Source: 66-474 sp035688305 (GTDB taxonomy: Bacteria > Pseudomonadota > Gammaproteobacteria > Xanthomonadales > Rhodanobacteraceae). From it: a stretch of DNA of 55,490 nucleotides. The notes below the pieces were generated by a model, which saw nothing but the letters and a program-made list of their open reading frames with translations, had not been told where the DNA came from and did not search any database. The position numbers and the translations under genes were made by a program. Positions 36,301 to 43,379 of the stretch are shown here, one piece after another (position 1 is the first letter of the stretch; the number at the start of each line of letters is the position of its first letter). The stretch spans positions 1 to 55,490 of the forward strand of contig DASSNC010000004.1 of the NCBI GenBank assembly GCA_035688305.1. The letters run 5' to 3'.

Positions 36301-36538
36301 CCGCGAGCAGCTACATGCGGGCGCAAACGGCACCAGGTTCCGCCACGATTACGCGTATGCGTTGTATGTCAGCGCCATTGCCCAGTCGACCGACGCTGCG
36401 GGCGCAAAGCAGCGCAAGGCCGAACTCGCCGCCGCCGCCGCGCAGATTGCCGGCGCCTCCGCGGAAGCGCAGAGGCTCGCGGACATGCGCTACGTTTCAG
36501 GCCTGATCGCGGCGGCCCGCACTGCAACACACCGCTGA
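33332..36538 (+). CDS. nSTAND-type NTPase with transmembrane helix and TPR-like C-terminus
   Basis: 1068 residues. N-terminal NTPase of the novel-STAND (nSTAND1) type: family start NPWLGLFSYSEATRAYFHGRDEE, Walker A GQSGLGKTS (56-64), Walker B LLIFDQFEEIF (148-157), sensor-like YRVLITLREDYLAHL (210-224), and a helical/winged region to about 410 (VELTHDVLCSVVL). A charged coiled segment (411-440) leads to one transmembrane helix (about 442-464). The rest (about 480-1060) is alpha-helical with TPR-like repeats, probably periplasmic or the sensing part depending on topology. It overlaps the SIR2-TIR gene by four bases. By analogy to STAND proteins it would oligomerise on sensing a trigger and activate the upstream effector; this is inference. 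Confidence 0.82.
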   Translation: MNDASRIDTVTLDPENPWLGLFSYSEATRAYFHGRDEETAELTRHVQRKLLSVLFGQSGLGKTSLLRAGLVPRLRDLGYCPVYVRIDYAPTSPPPSEQIKHAVFRATADAGHWTRPGSAIEGESLWEFLHHRGDLLRDAQGQVLVPLLIFDQFEEIFTLGQADDAGRLRAKQFLEDLADLVENRAPAALEARLENDDEAAADFDFARADYRVLITLREDYLAHLEGVKDIMPSITQNRMRLARMNGAQALSAVTKPGGKLVSREVAESIVRFVAGGSELGNAEIEPSLLSLVCRELNTVRQTQGRKEISADLLAGSRDTILSEFYERALADQPEGVRRVVEDELLTESGYRESLAEERVLKALTAAGATSDTLATLVNRRLLRIEERLDMRRVELTHDVLCSVVLASRNLRQGREAREEAERQLAAQREREAAVHRALVRARMVATVCAVLMLLAIASAVFGFWSLQRARTAEAQAQASRSNAEKLVSFLIEDFYTELAPTGRLETLGKLAQKTVGYYDSLPPELVTEQTRINRAMAMVRAGTAQSSSGKLDAAYKSFGNAQTVFEKLRAAGDHGEPVTYGLALALYSEGYGGSVGGGNGRGTPDELRRAAALLRPLAYAPAASRRVRQLYADTLNVLSFDQSLQASVATCDEARKILVGLGALDLSDLAAASSYADTADTESRHLLTLGRITEARKLEQQVYDLASKILVRRPGDLHAMADRTWSAELLSTLAGYQHDHAASADYANKAAQSGEDEVRFNPSDVAAWQRWALGLWAVAEQQIESGEITRAIATLRSVVALEQDPRRPSSLGPVLWFQWSPLAMLQAQTGDKPAAAQSLQHVLRDIGEASAQAAPDNPRRQLFAGANQGMRSGLELAEGAPQAALTDATAAIAHADAVKIPAGDATSANIRDNILNSDLGTAAAASLRLGRYPQAEVFARRWLAVPSNVTSEANPQSRTAMISSVLADAVAMQGRNDEAQKTLQPALAYYREQLHAGANGTRFRHDYAYALYVSAIAQSTDAAGAKQRKAELAAAAAQIAGASAEAQRLADMRYVSGLIAAARTATHR

Positions 36539-36548
36539 CCGCTGTCCT

Positions 36549-36580
36549 TCCCCTTTGCTCGCGAACGCGATCGAAGGGGA
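36549..36580 (+). terminator. Hairpin after the SIR2-TIR/nSTAND operon
   Basis: Outer stem TCCCCTT/AAGGGGA encloses an inner TCGCG-AA-CGCGA stem. It begins 11 bp after the operon's last stop codon. There is no T-tract, so termination strength is uncertain. Confidence 0.4.
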
Positions 36581-36806
36581 CCACCGTTTCGCGTCACGCC
36601 AGTCATCCCGCCGCGGCCACGACGTCACGCCGCGCGTACCACCCTGCTCCGTCCGTCCCGCGGAACGTGGTGGATTCCGACCCACTCGTATCGTCCTGCC
36701 CTTACACGCCGCGTAGGCTTACGCCGACCCGATCAGGCGTAGCGCGCCGCTGCCCTGCACGAGGTTCGTTGCGCAGACTGTTTCCATCGTCCCCGAGGAA
36801 ACGGCC

Positions 36807-37358
36807 ATGCCCCATCACGAACATCCCGCGCATGGGTTCACACTGACGGAACTGCTGATTACCCTCGCCATCATCGGAATTCTCGCAATGATCGGTGCGC
36901 CGGCAATGGCGACGTTGTTGGCGAACACCCGCAGCGCCAGTGCCGAGGCATCCATCGCAACCTCGCTTCGCCACGCGCGCACGGCAGCCATCATGCACAA
37001 CCGGCGCGTCGTGGCGTGCCCGAGTGCCGACGGTCACGCGTGCGATGACACCCGCGACTGGCAACACGGCTGGATCATCGCCGACGATGCCGATCATGAC
37101 GGCCAACCCGACGCGGGCACGCCCGTCATCGCAACCTTCCCCGCCACGTCGCCCGGCGCCCGCATCACCACCAGCGCGGGACGCAAGCTGGTCGCCTTCC
37201 ACCCGAACGGCAGCGCAGCCGGCCGCAACGCCAGCTTTACCATCTGCAACACGCGCAGCGGCAGCGGCGAAGAGGTCGTAGTGTCCAATGCGGGGCGCGT
37301 ACGCACGGCGACAGCGAGTCCGCGGCGCTTGCAGGCTTGCCTCGCCGGATTGCAGTGA
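36807..37358 (+). CDS. Type IV pseudopilin, FimT/GspH family
   Basis: A 183-residue minor pseudopilin precursor. The class III leader ends in HGFTLTELLITLAIIGILA: prepilin peptidase would cut after Gly10, leaving N-methyl-Phe, with Glu at mature position 5. The C-terminal domain has the GspH/FimT pattern (SASAEASIATSLRHARTAAI near the helix end, HGWIIADDADHDGQPD, and a terminal VVSNAGRVRT). A GAGGAAA site precedes the ATG. No other pilin genes flank it, so it is an isolated copy; related FimT proteins have been linked to DNA binding in natural transformation. Confidence 0.9.
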   Translation: MPHHEHPAHGFTLTELLITLAIIGILAMIGAPAMATLLANTRSASAEASIATSLRHARTAAIMHNRRVVACPSADGHACDDTRDWQHGWIIADDADHDGQPDAGTPVIATFPATSPGARITTSAGRKLVAFHPNGSAAGRNASFTICNTRSGSGEEVVVSNAGRVRTATASPRRLQACLAGLQ

Positions 37359-37410
37359 CGCTATCGCGCTTCCGGTTGTCAATTCGCCCAACCGGCGCGA
37401 CAGCCGGCGA

Positions 37411-38904
37411 TCAAGGCCTGCCGCAATACCGGTAATACGCGATGCCGAAATCCTGAAACGCGACGTCGTCGTGGGTGCCGACGTGGTCGATGACCAGGCC
37501 GCGGCCCGCTGGCTGAACTGAGCCATCCAGAATGCCGCTGTCGTGCAACGTGGCATACGCGGCCTCATCCAGATCCACCGCGCCCGCCAAGGCGTCGGCG
37601 AAGCGGAGCGTGCGCGCGGCATCGCGCCAACCGGGCACAACGCGCGCGGGCAACGCCTCGGCCGCATCGCCGCTGCCATAACCCAGTATCAACACAGCGC
37701 GATCATCCAGGGCGACCTCATTCGTCGCCGCATCATCAAGGCCGGCTGCCAGCCACGCGGGCAACGCGGCCGTGTACAGGTTGCCAAGTTCCATCATCAA
37801 CGCGGCACCCAATTGCAATTTGCCCTCGACGATCTCCCGATACTCCGCGCCCTTGCGGAAGGCCTTCAACACCGCCGCCACCAACGGGTAGGCGGCCGCC
37901 GGCAACGCATCCATGCCGCACTCCGGCGTGCCTCGTTGCAACTCGGCGGCAAGATCCGCCATCGGCACCTGTGCCGCGTCGCAATAGCCCGCCAGCAGTT
38001 CGCGCGCGCCACCATCTCCCTGCGTCGCATCGTGTGCGAGCGCGGCCAGCCAGGCCACGGCCCACGCATTGCGCGGCATGTGGTGGTACGGCCGGTGCAT
38101 GAAGACTGCAGCGAAATCACGCATGCAAGCGCTGCGCGAACCGGCGCGACGCGCGAACATCGCATCCAGCGCCCGCAGGGTCGCATCGGTGTAGCAATCG
38201 GTCGAATACTTGCCGTTGAAAACCGGCAGATCGTTCAGTCGCCCGTGCCGTCCGGGCGTCTGTCCGGCGAAGCGCAGGAAGGGTTTGCGAAAATCGAGGC
38301 CGCGATATTCCGACGCACTGCCGCTGGCAGCGAGGTCGATCGCCAACAAGCGCGGACGGGCTTCCAGCAGTATCGCCACCGCACCCGCGCCCTGGGTCGG
38401 CTCACCACTGCTGCCGCGCGCGTACTCGGCGATGTCGGCACTGACCACGATCGCCTGCCGGCCGCGACCGTCGCAGGCGAGGTAACGCAGCCCGCCTTTC
38501 AGCGCATACACGCCGCCAAGGCAAGCATGCTTGAACTCCGGGACTTCACAAGCACGCGCCAGTGCCGGCTTGCCTTCCGCGCGCAGTGCACGATCGACCA
38601 ACCCACGCACGATCACCGCGCCGGTCGCGTTGTCGGTGCTCGACTCCGTGCCGAGCGCAAGATAGCCGACGTCACGCGGATCGATGTCACAGCGCTCGAT
38701 CAAACGCAACAGGGCGTTCGCCGCGAGCGTGTACACATTCTGGTCAGGGCCCGCCATGCGGAACGCATGACCGACCACCGCGCGGGTCTTGGCCGGATCA
38801 TTGCCCGTCCAACCGCACCAGCGTTCCAGATCCACCCGGTATGGCGGTACATACACCGCCATGCCACTGATGCCAGCCATCGACTGCGACGTTCCGGTCA
38901 CCAC
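37411..38904 (-). CDS. HMG-CoA synthase-like thiolase-fold enzyme
   Basis: About 497 residues with a hydroxymethylglutaryl-CoA synthase layout: LALGTESSTDNATG, nucleophile C128 in EFKHACLGGVYALKGGL, SADIAEYARGSSGEPTQGAGAVA, and MHRPYHHMPRNAW carrying the catalytic-histidine region. HMG-CoA synthases condense acetyl-CoA with acetoacetyl-CoA; relatives do beta-branching in polyketide pathways. No mevalonate or polyketide genes are in the window. The first possible start is a GTG at 38904 preceded by GGAG; an ATG at 38880 (MAGISGMAVYVPPYR) fits family length well and may be correct. Confidence 0.82.
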   Translation of the reverse strand: MVTGTSQSMAGISGMAVYVPPYRVDLERWCGWTGNDPAKTRAVVGHAFRMAGPDQNVYTLAANALLRLIERCDIDPRDVGYLALGTESSTDNATGAVIVRGLVDRALRAEGKPALARACEVPEFKHACLGGVYALKGGLRYLACDGRGRQAIVVSADIAEYARGSSGEPTQGAGAVAILLEARPRLLAIDLAASGSASEYRGLDFRKPFLRFAGQTPGRHGRLNDLPVFNGKYSTDCYTDATLRALDAMFARRAGSRSACMRDFAAVFMHRPYHHMPRNAWAVAWLAALAHDATQGDGGARELLAGYCDAAQVPMADLAAELQRGTPECGMDALPAAAYPLVAAVLKAFRKGAEYREIVEGKLQLGAALMMELGNLYTAALPAWLAAGLDDAATNEVALDDRAVLILGYGSGDAAEALPARVVPGWRDAARTLRFADALAGAVDLDEAAYATLHDSGILDGSVQPAGRGLVIDHVGTHDDVAFQDFGIAYYRYCGRP

Positions 38905-38980
38905 TCACGCACTCCGAATTCAGCGAAGTCCGGGAGTATGCGGGAAACGGACGTCCAAATGCAGCAGTCCTTGCCGCTGA

Positions 38981-39029
38981 ACATTAAAAAGGCCAACGCG
39001 GATGCGTCGGCCTTGCATGTCTGGCGCCC
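38981..39029 (-). repeat. Duplicate of the tRNA-Asn 3' end and terminator
   Basis: These 49 bp match 39351-39399 at about 46 positions. The matched part covers the terminator hairpin and the last bases of tRNA-Asn including its CCA. The similarity stops inside the acceptor stem, so this copy is not a tRNA. The two copies are 370 bp apart and bracket the 126-bp tandem repeats. Confidence 0.8.
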
Positions 39030-39039
39030 AAATCACGTA

Positions 39040-39342
39040 GGTTCGGTGGAACGAATCACGTAGGTTGGGCTGAACGAAGTGAAGCCCAACGTCGCGGTTC
39101 GAGAATGTTGGGCTTCGCGCCGCGCCGCTCAACCCAACCTACACACCGAAAATCCAAAACTCTCAGGTTCGGTGGAACGAATCACGTAAGTTTGGCTGAA
39201 CGAAGTGAAGCCCAACGCCGCGGTTCGAGAATGTTGGGCTTCGCGCCGCGCCGCTCAACCCAACCTACGCACCGAAAATCCAAAACTCTCAGGTTCGGTG
39301 GAACGAATCACGTAGGTTGGGCTGAACGAAGTGAAGCCCAAC
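39040..39342. repeat. 126-bp tandem repeat, 2.4 copies
   Basis: Units start at 39040, 39166 and 39292 with the same GGTTCGGTGGAACGAATCACG. The first two are complete and differ at only a few bases; the third is cut short. Each unit contains inverted GTAGGTTGGGCT / AGCCCAAC arms and CAACCCAACCTAC, linking it to the dispersed palindromes at 44581, 44703, 51277 and 51489. Because 126 is a multiple of three, a spurious repetitive reading frame runs through it. No gene lies between 38905 and 39391. Confidence 0.85.
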
Positions 39343-39358
39343 GTCGCCGAACATGAAA

Positions 39359-39384
39359 AAGGCCGACGCGAATGCGTCGGCCTT
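39359..39384 (-). terminator. Rho-independent terminator of tRNA-Asn
   Basis: Stem AAGGCCGACGC/GCGTCGGCCTT with a four-base loop, followed on the minus strand by TTTTTC. It begins eight bases after the tRNA CCA end. Confidence 0.8.
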
Positions 39385-39391
39385 GCATGTC

Positions 39392-39468
39392 TGGCGCCCG
39401 AAGTAGGACTCGAACCTACGACCCCCAGATTAACAGTCTAGTGCTCTAACCAGCTGAGCTATTCGGGC
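39392..39468 (-). tRNA. tRNA-Asn (anticodon GUU)
   Basis: A 77-nt tRNA including an encoded CCA. On the minus strand the acceptor stem is GCCCGAA/TTCGGGC, the D-arm reads GCTCAGCTGGTTAGAGC, the anticodon loop is CTGTTAA (anticodon GTT), and the T-arm is GTAGG-TTCGAGT-CCTAC. It has its own promoter at 39525-39553 and a terminator directly downstream. Confidence 0.95.
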
Positions 39469-39524
39469 ATTTGCACCCACGCAACGCGCTCAGCCGCCTG
39501 AGCCACATGAGTGGGTAGCCGCGC

Positions 39525-39553
39525 ATTATCGCGGCGATCCGGATAGCTGTCAA
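39525..39553 (-). promoter_or_regulatory. Sigma-70 promoter of tRNA-Asn
   Basis: A perfect -35 TTGACA (39548-39553) is separated by 17 bp from a -10 GATAAT (39525-39530), followed by the GC-rich discriminator GCGCGGC typical of stringently controlled stable-RNA promoters. About 50 bp lie between the predicted start and the mature tRNA 5' end. Confidence 0.8.
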
Positions 39554-39698
39554 AGCGTGCAGGGGAACTGGAAGGCCCGACTGCATGGCACCTGGCTACG
39601 ATCGACGCGTCCCGTGGCGGGGCCGCCAACCCGTCGCGCCTTGCGGCGCTTCTGCAAGCACGGTCAGGCGATATGGAAATCGCCGGTTCGGGGCCTGG

Positions 39699-41174
39699 TC
39701 ACGAATTGGGGATCAACAACACCGCGCCCGCCTGGATCGCGCCACCGGACTGGATCTTGCCGGAGTTGACCTGGCGCAGGGAGCGCAGGCTTACGCCGTA
39801 TTGCTGGGCAATTCCGGAAAGCGTCTCGCCGCGCGCCACCTTGTGCATGTCCTGGATCGCATCACCCGCACCACCGCCGGCTGCTGCAGACGCAACCGCC
39901 GGAATAGTCCCACTTTGCCCCCGGTTCGAAGTATCGACCTTGGCGATCAACGGCGCGCTGGACGGAAGGTGCAGCCGCTGGTCCCGCTGTGCCGCGAGCC
40001 AGGTACCCGGTGGCGGCGTGGTCTGGAAGTATTGCTTCACCCCCACCAGGATCGCGTTGGCGAGCCGTTCGCGATCGCGCGCACTGTCCAGCCTGCGTTC
40101 GTCGCTGCGATTGCTGATGAAGGCGGTCTCGACCAGGATCGAGGGCACGTCGGGCGAACGCAGCACCACGAAATTCGCGCCCTGCACGGTGCTGCGATAC
40201 AGCGGCCCGATCTTGCCCAGCGCATCCAGGACGTCGCCGCCAACCTCGTGCGCAGCGTGCATGCTGGCGCCCTGCGAGAGGTCCAGCAACACCGAAGCGA
40301 GCATGTGGTTCTTGTCGTCCAGCGACACGCCGCCGATCAGGTCGGACGCGTTTTCGCTGTTGGCCAGCCAGCGGCCCGCCTCGCTCTGCTTGCCGTGGGT
40401 GGACAGCACCCACACCGAGGCGCCACGTGCGTCGCAATAATCGGGACAGGAATTGGCGTGGATCGACACGAACAGGTCGGCCTTGTGCGAGCGCGCGATC
40501 TGGAAGCGCTTCTTCAGCGGCACGAAGTAGTCGCCATCGCGGGTCAGCACGGCCTGCATGCCGGGCTGCGCGTCGATCAGCTTGGCGAGGTCCTTGGCGA
40601 TTTCCAACGTGACGGTCTTCTCGAGCGTCTTGCCGCGACCGCGCGCGCCAGGATCATCGCCGCCGTGGCCGGCGTCCACCGCGATCACCACCGGGCGCGG
40701 CTTGTCGTGCGCGACGTCGTCGTCGATGGTGCGCACGATCCGCGGCGGCTGGTTGCTGGGCGTGCCAAGGTCAACGATCAGGCGATAGCCGTATTGTCCG
40801 GCCGGGGTCAGCAGGAAACTCTTGGGATGGGCCGGGCCGTCGAGGTCCAGCACGACGCGCGCCTTGCCCTGGTAATGCCCGACGCGCACGTCCTTGACGA
40901 CGCCCTTGCCTGCGGCATCGGCGACACCTTTGCCGAAGGTGCTGTCGCTGAAGTCGAGCACCACGCGATCGGGCTTGTCCAACTGGAACAGCTTGTACTC
41001 GGCGGGTCCAGACAGATCCATGACCACGCGGGTGGAGTCCGGGCCGCCCCAGACGCGCACGCCGTTGACCGTGGTGGCGGCTGCAGCCGGCGCGGCCGCG
41101 GCGCTGGCGGCGCACATCAATACACCGCAGATCAGGACCAAAACCGACAGCAGTGGGCGCGTTATCCCCCTCAT
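39699..41174 (-). CDS. amiC: N-acetylmuramoyl-L-alanine amidase AmiC
   Basis: A 491-residue periplasmic cell-separation amidase. Signal peptide about 1-30; AMIN domain about 35-145 (VWGGPDSTRVVMDLSGP), which localises the enzyme to the septum; amidase_3 domain about 160-395 with zinc ligands in AVDAGHGGDDPGA, EKTVTLEIA and SIHANSC and catalytic Glu in ILVETAFISN; C-terminal LysM domain (HKVARGETLSGIAQQYGVSL) binding peptidoglycan. I use the ATG at 41174; a TTG at 41204 would add ten residues. It lies downstream of tsaE in the same direction, an arrangement common in gammaproteobacteria. Confidence 0.95.
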   Translation of the reverse strand: MRGITRPLLSVLVLICGVLMCAASAAAAPAAAATTVNGVRVWGGPDSTRVVMDLSGPAEYKLFQLDKPDRVVLDFSDSTFGKGVADAAGKGVVKDVRVGHYQGKARVVLDLDGPAHPKSFLLTPAGQYGYRLIVDLGTPSNQPPRIVRTIDDDVAHDKPRPVVIAVDAGHGGDDPGARGRGKTLEKTVTLEIAKDLAKLIDAQPGMQAVLTRDGDYFVPLKKRFQIARSHKADLFVSIHANSCPDYCDARGASVWVLSTHGKQSEAGRWLANSENASDLIGGVSLDDKNHMLASVLLDLSQGASMHAAHEVGGDVLDALGKIGPLYRSTVQGANFVVLRSPDVPSILVETAFISNRSDERRLDSARDRERLANAILVGVKQYFQTTPPPGTWLAAQRDQRLHLPSSAPLIAKVDTSNRGQSGTIPAVASAAAGGGAGDAIQDMHKVARGETLSGIAQQYGVSLRSLRQVNSGKIQSGGAIQAGAVLLIPNS

Positions 41175-41301
41175 GGTGAGGAATTCAACCGCATGCCACG
41201 CCAAATTGCAAGCTTTTCCCTTTGTTATCCGTGGGCTGCGATAAGTTCGTCAACGCAAAATCAGGAAGGTTCGCCAAGTTGCTGCGTCGCCGTTGCCGGT
41301 G

Positions 41302-41784
41302 TCAGGGGCTGGCTGCGGCCAGCCAGTCTCGTGCCCGTGCCGACACGGCGGTGATATCGGCCGCCCGGCCAGTGCCCGCGTGCTCCAGCGCCACATCGAG
41401 ATCCGCGGCCGGCAGCGCGCCGCTGCCGCGTTCTGGCCATTCGATCAGCACGATTGCATCCGGCGCATCCAGCTCGTCGAGGCCCAGCCATTCCAGCTCA
41501 CCGGCACCGGCGATGCGGTACAAGTCGAGGTGGAAGGCATCGTGCTCGTCGACGTTGTAACGCTCAAGCAAGCTGTAGGTCGGGCTCTTGACCCGCTCCC
41601 CCACGCCGAGCTTGCGCAACAGCGCGCGCGCAAACGTGGTCTTGCCGGCACCGAGTTCACCGCGCAGGTAGACCACGCCGCCGTGGCGCAGCGAAGGTGC
41701 CAGGCGCTGGGCAAGCGCCACGGTGGCGGCTTCGTTCGACAAGACAACGGTACGGGCGGAAGGTGCGGCCAAGGTCGATTCCAC
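41302..41784 (-). CDS. tsaE: tRNA threonylcarbamoyladenosine biosynthesis ATPase TsaE
   Basis: About 160 residues. P-loop GELGAGKTTFARALL, SPTYSLLERY, HLDLYRIAGAGELEWLG and IEWPERG are the TsaE signatures. With TsaB, TsaD and TsaC it makes t6A37 in ANN-decoding tRNAs. The start is uncertain: a GTG at 41784 gives the family length, while an ATG at 41901 overlaps the end of nnr and adds 39 atypical residues. The gene sits between nnr and amiC on the same strand; tsaB is at the right edge of the window. Confidence 0.93.
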   Translation of the reverse strand: MESTLAAPSARTVVLSNEAATVALAQRLAPSLRHGGVVYLRGELGAGKTTFARALLRKLGVGERVKSPTYSLLERYNVDEHDAFHLDLYRIAGAGELEWLGLDELDAPDAIVLIEWPERGSGALPAADLDVALEHAGTGRAADITAVSARARDWLAAASP

Positions 41785-41878
41785 GAACCGATATTGCGGC
41801 GAGGCCGCGGAGTGTACACGCGACCACGCTGCGCGACCGGACACGGCGTCGCACTGGTGATGTGAAGCAAGCGAAGAT

Positions 41879-43357
41879 TCAGGAATTTCCCACGCGGCCA
41901 TTCAGCAGCGCGCGCAGGTAGGGAAACAGGTCCGACGCCAGCAAGCCGCGCTCGCCTGCGCGTGCGGCCAAGTCACCGGCGCGCGCGTGCAGGCCGGTTC
42001 CGATGCACGCCGCATCCCACGTATCCAGTCCCTGCGCCAGGAGGCCGGCGATCACGCCGGTCAGCACGTCGCCCATTCCACCCGAGGCCATGCCCGGATT
42101 GCCCCACGGGCAAACTGCGACGCGCCCATCCGGATCGGCGATCACGGAACCGGCACCCTTCACCACCACCACCGCGCGATATTTCTGCGCCAATGCCCGC
42201 GCGGCGGCAAACCGATCCGCCTGCACGTCGCCGATCGACACGCCGAGCAGGCGCGCTGCTTCACCCGGGTGCGGCGTCAACACAAGCTGCTCGGGCAGTG
42301 CGTGGGCCGCACGCGCCAGCAGGTTCAGGCCATCGGCATCCAGCACGGTCGGCAGGTTCGCGCGCAGCGCCGCCTGCCACAAGCCGTGGCCCCAATCATC
42401 CTGGCCCAAACCCGGCCCCAGCGCGATCACGCTGGCGCGCGCCAGCAGCGGCTCCAGATTGCGCGGCACATGCACGCCGTGCGGCATCAACTCGGGACGT
42501 GCGGCGAGGATCGCGCCGACGTTGGCTTCGCGGGTGGCGATGCTGACCAGCCCTGCGCCCACCCGCGCCGCAGCTTCGCCGCACATCCGCACCGCACCGC
42601 CTGCGCCGAGGTCGCCTCCGATCGCAAGCACATGGCCGTAGCGGCCCTTGTGGCTGTCGCGGGAACGCGGCAGCAATGTGTGCGGCGTCAGCAACATTGC
42701 ATCGGGAGTCTGGCTTGCGTGGACGTCAACTGGAATCTCCAGCATCGCCAACGTGCGCTCGCCGCACTGGTCCTGCCCCCTGGCCGTGAACAACCCGCGC
42801 TTCCAACCCACGAAACACACCGTCGCGGTCGCACGCACGCAGGGATCGAACGCGGCGCCCGCATCGGAATCGAAGCCGCTCGGCACGTCCAACGCCAGCA
42901 CCGGTTGCGCCTGCGCATTCAGTGCCCCGATCAGGCGCGCCGCGTCGCCAGCCGGCGCACGATTCAATCCTGATCCGAACAAACCATCGACATAGACGTC
43001 TGCAGGCGGCAAGCCGGAATCGGCGCGCGACACCTCGCCGCCTTCGCGCAGATAACGATCCCGCGCCAGCGCGGCGTCGCCCGACGCAGTCTCGCTGATG
43101 GCGATCACGCGTGCCTGCAACCCCGCGGCGCGCGCCAGCGCCGCCAGCAGGAATCCATCGCCACCATTGTTGCCCGGCCCGCACAAGACGCACAGCGAAC
43201 GCGCCTGCGGCCAGCGCTTGCGCAACTCGGCGAACGCCGCGCCCGCCGCGCGTTGCATCAACTCGATACCGGGAATACCGCTGTCGATCGCGGCACTATC
43301 GAGCGCGCGCACCTGCGCGTTGGTGTACAAAATTGCCTGCGGATCGGGCGTCGGCAT
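41879..43357 (-). CDS. nnr: Bifunctional NAD(P)H-hydrate epimerase / ADP-dependent dehydratase
   Basis: A 492-residue fusion that repairs hydrated NADH and NADPH. N-terminal YjeF_N epimerase domain (about 10-215: IELMQRAAGAAF, LCGPGNNGGDGFLLA, ALDVPSGFDSDAG); C-terminal ribokinase-like dehydratase domain (about 225-490: LPRSRDSHKGRYGHVLAIGG, TPHPGEAARLL, and GNPGMASGGMGDVLTGVIAG with the catalytic Asp). The start is 22 bp from the divergent queG start, and a TAGGAT box ends six bases before the ATG. First gene of an nnr-tsaE-amiC run. Confidence 0.96.
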   Translation of the reverse strand: MPTPDPQAILYTNAQVRALDSAAIDSGIPGIELMQRAAGAAFAELRKRWPQARSLCVLCGPGNNGGDGFLLAALARAAGLQARVIAISETASGDAALARDRYLREGGEVSRADSGLPPADVYVDGLFGSGLNRAPAGDAARLIGALNAQAQPVLALDVPSGFDSDAGAAFDPCVRATATVCFVGWKRGLFTARGQDQCGERTLAMLEIPVDVHASQTPDAMLLTPHTLLPRSRDSHKGRYGHVLAIGGDLGAGGAVRMCGEAAARVGAGLVSIATREANVGAILAARPELMPHGVHVPRNLEPLLARASVIALGPGLGQDDWGHGLWQAALRANLPTVLDADGLNLLARAAHALPEQLVLTPHPGEAARLLGVSIGDVQADRFAAARALAQKYRAVVVVKGAGSVIADPDGRVAVCPWGNPGMASGGMGDVLTGVIAGLLAQGLDTWDAACIGTGLHARAGDLAARAGERGLLASDLFPYLRALLNGRVGNS

Positions 43358-43363
43358 GGCGTG

Positions 43364-43373
43364 ATCCTACAAT
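43364..43373. promoter_or_regulatory. Back-to-back overlapping -10 boxes of nnr and queG
   Basis: TAGGAT on the minus strand (43364-43369) ends six bases before the nnr ATG, and TACAAT on the plus strand (43368-43373) ends six bases before the queG ATG. The boxes share two base pairs. Neither gene has a ribosome-binding site in the 22-bp gap, so both mRNAs are predicted to be leaderless. Confidence 0.55.
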
Positions 43374-43379
43374 GCGCGT

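Noticed and set aside
38981..39342. CRISPR array or second tRNA
   Set aside because: Repeat units are 126 bp, contiguous and without unique spacers, and the tRNA copy stops within the acceptor stem.
39105..39356. 83-codon frame with repeated peptide containing WAERSEAQRR
   Set aside because: It is the translation of the 126-bp tandem repeat, whose unit length is divisible by three. Such peptides are a known artefact of this repeat family.
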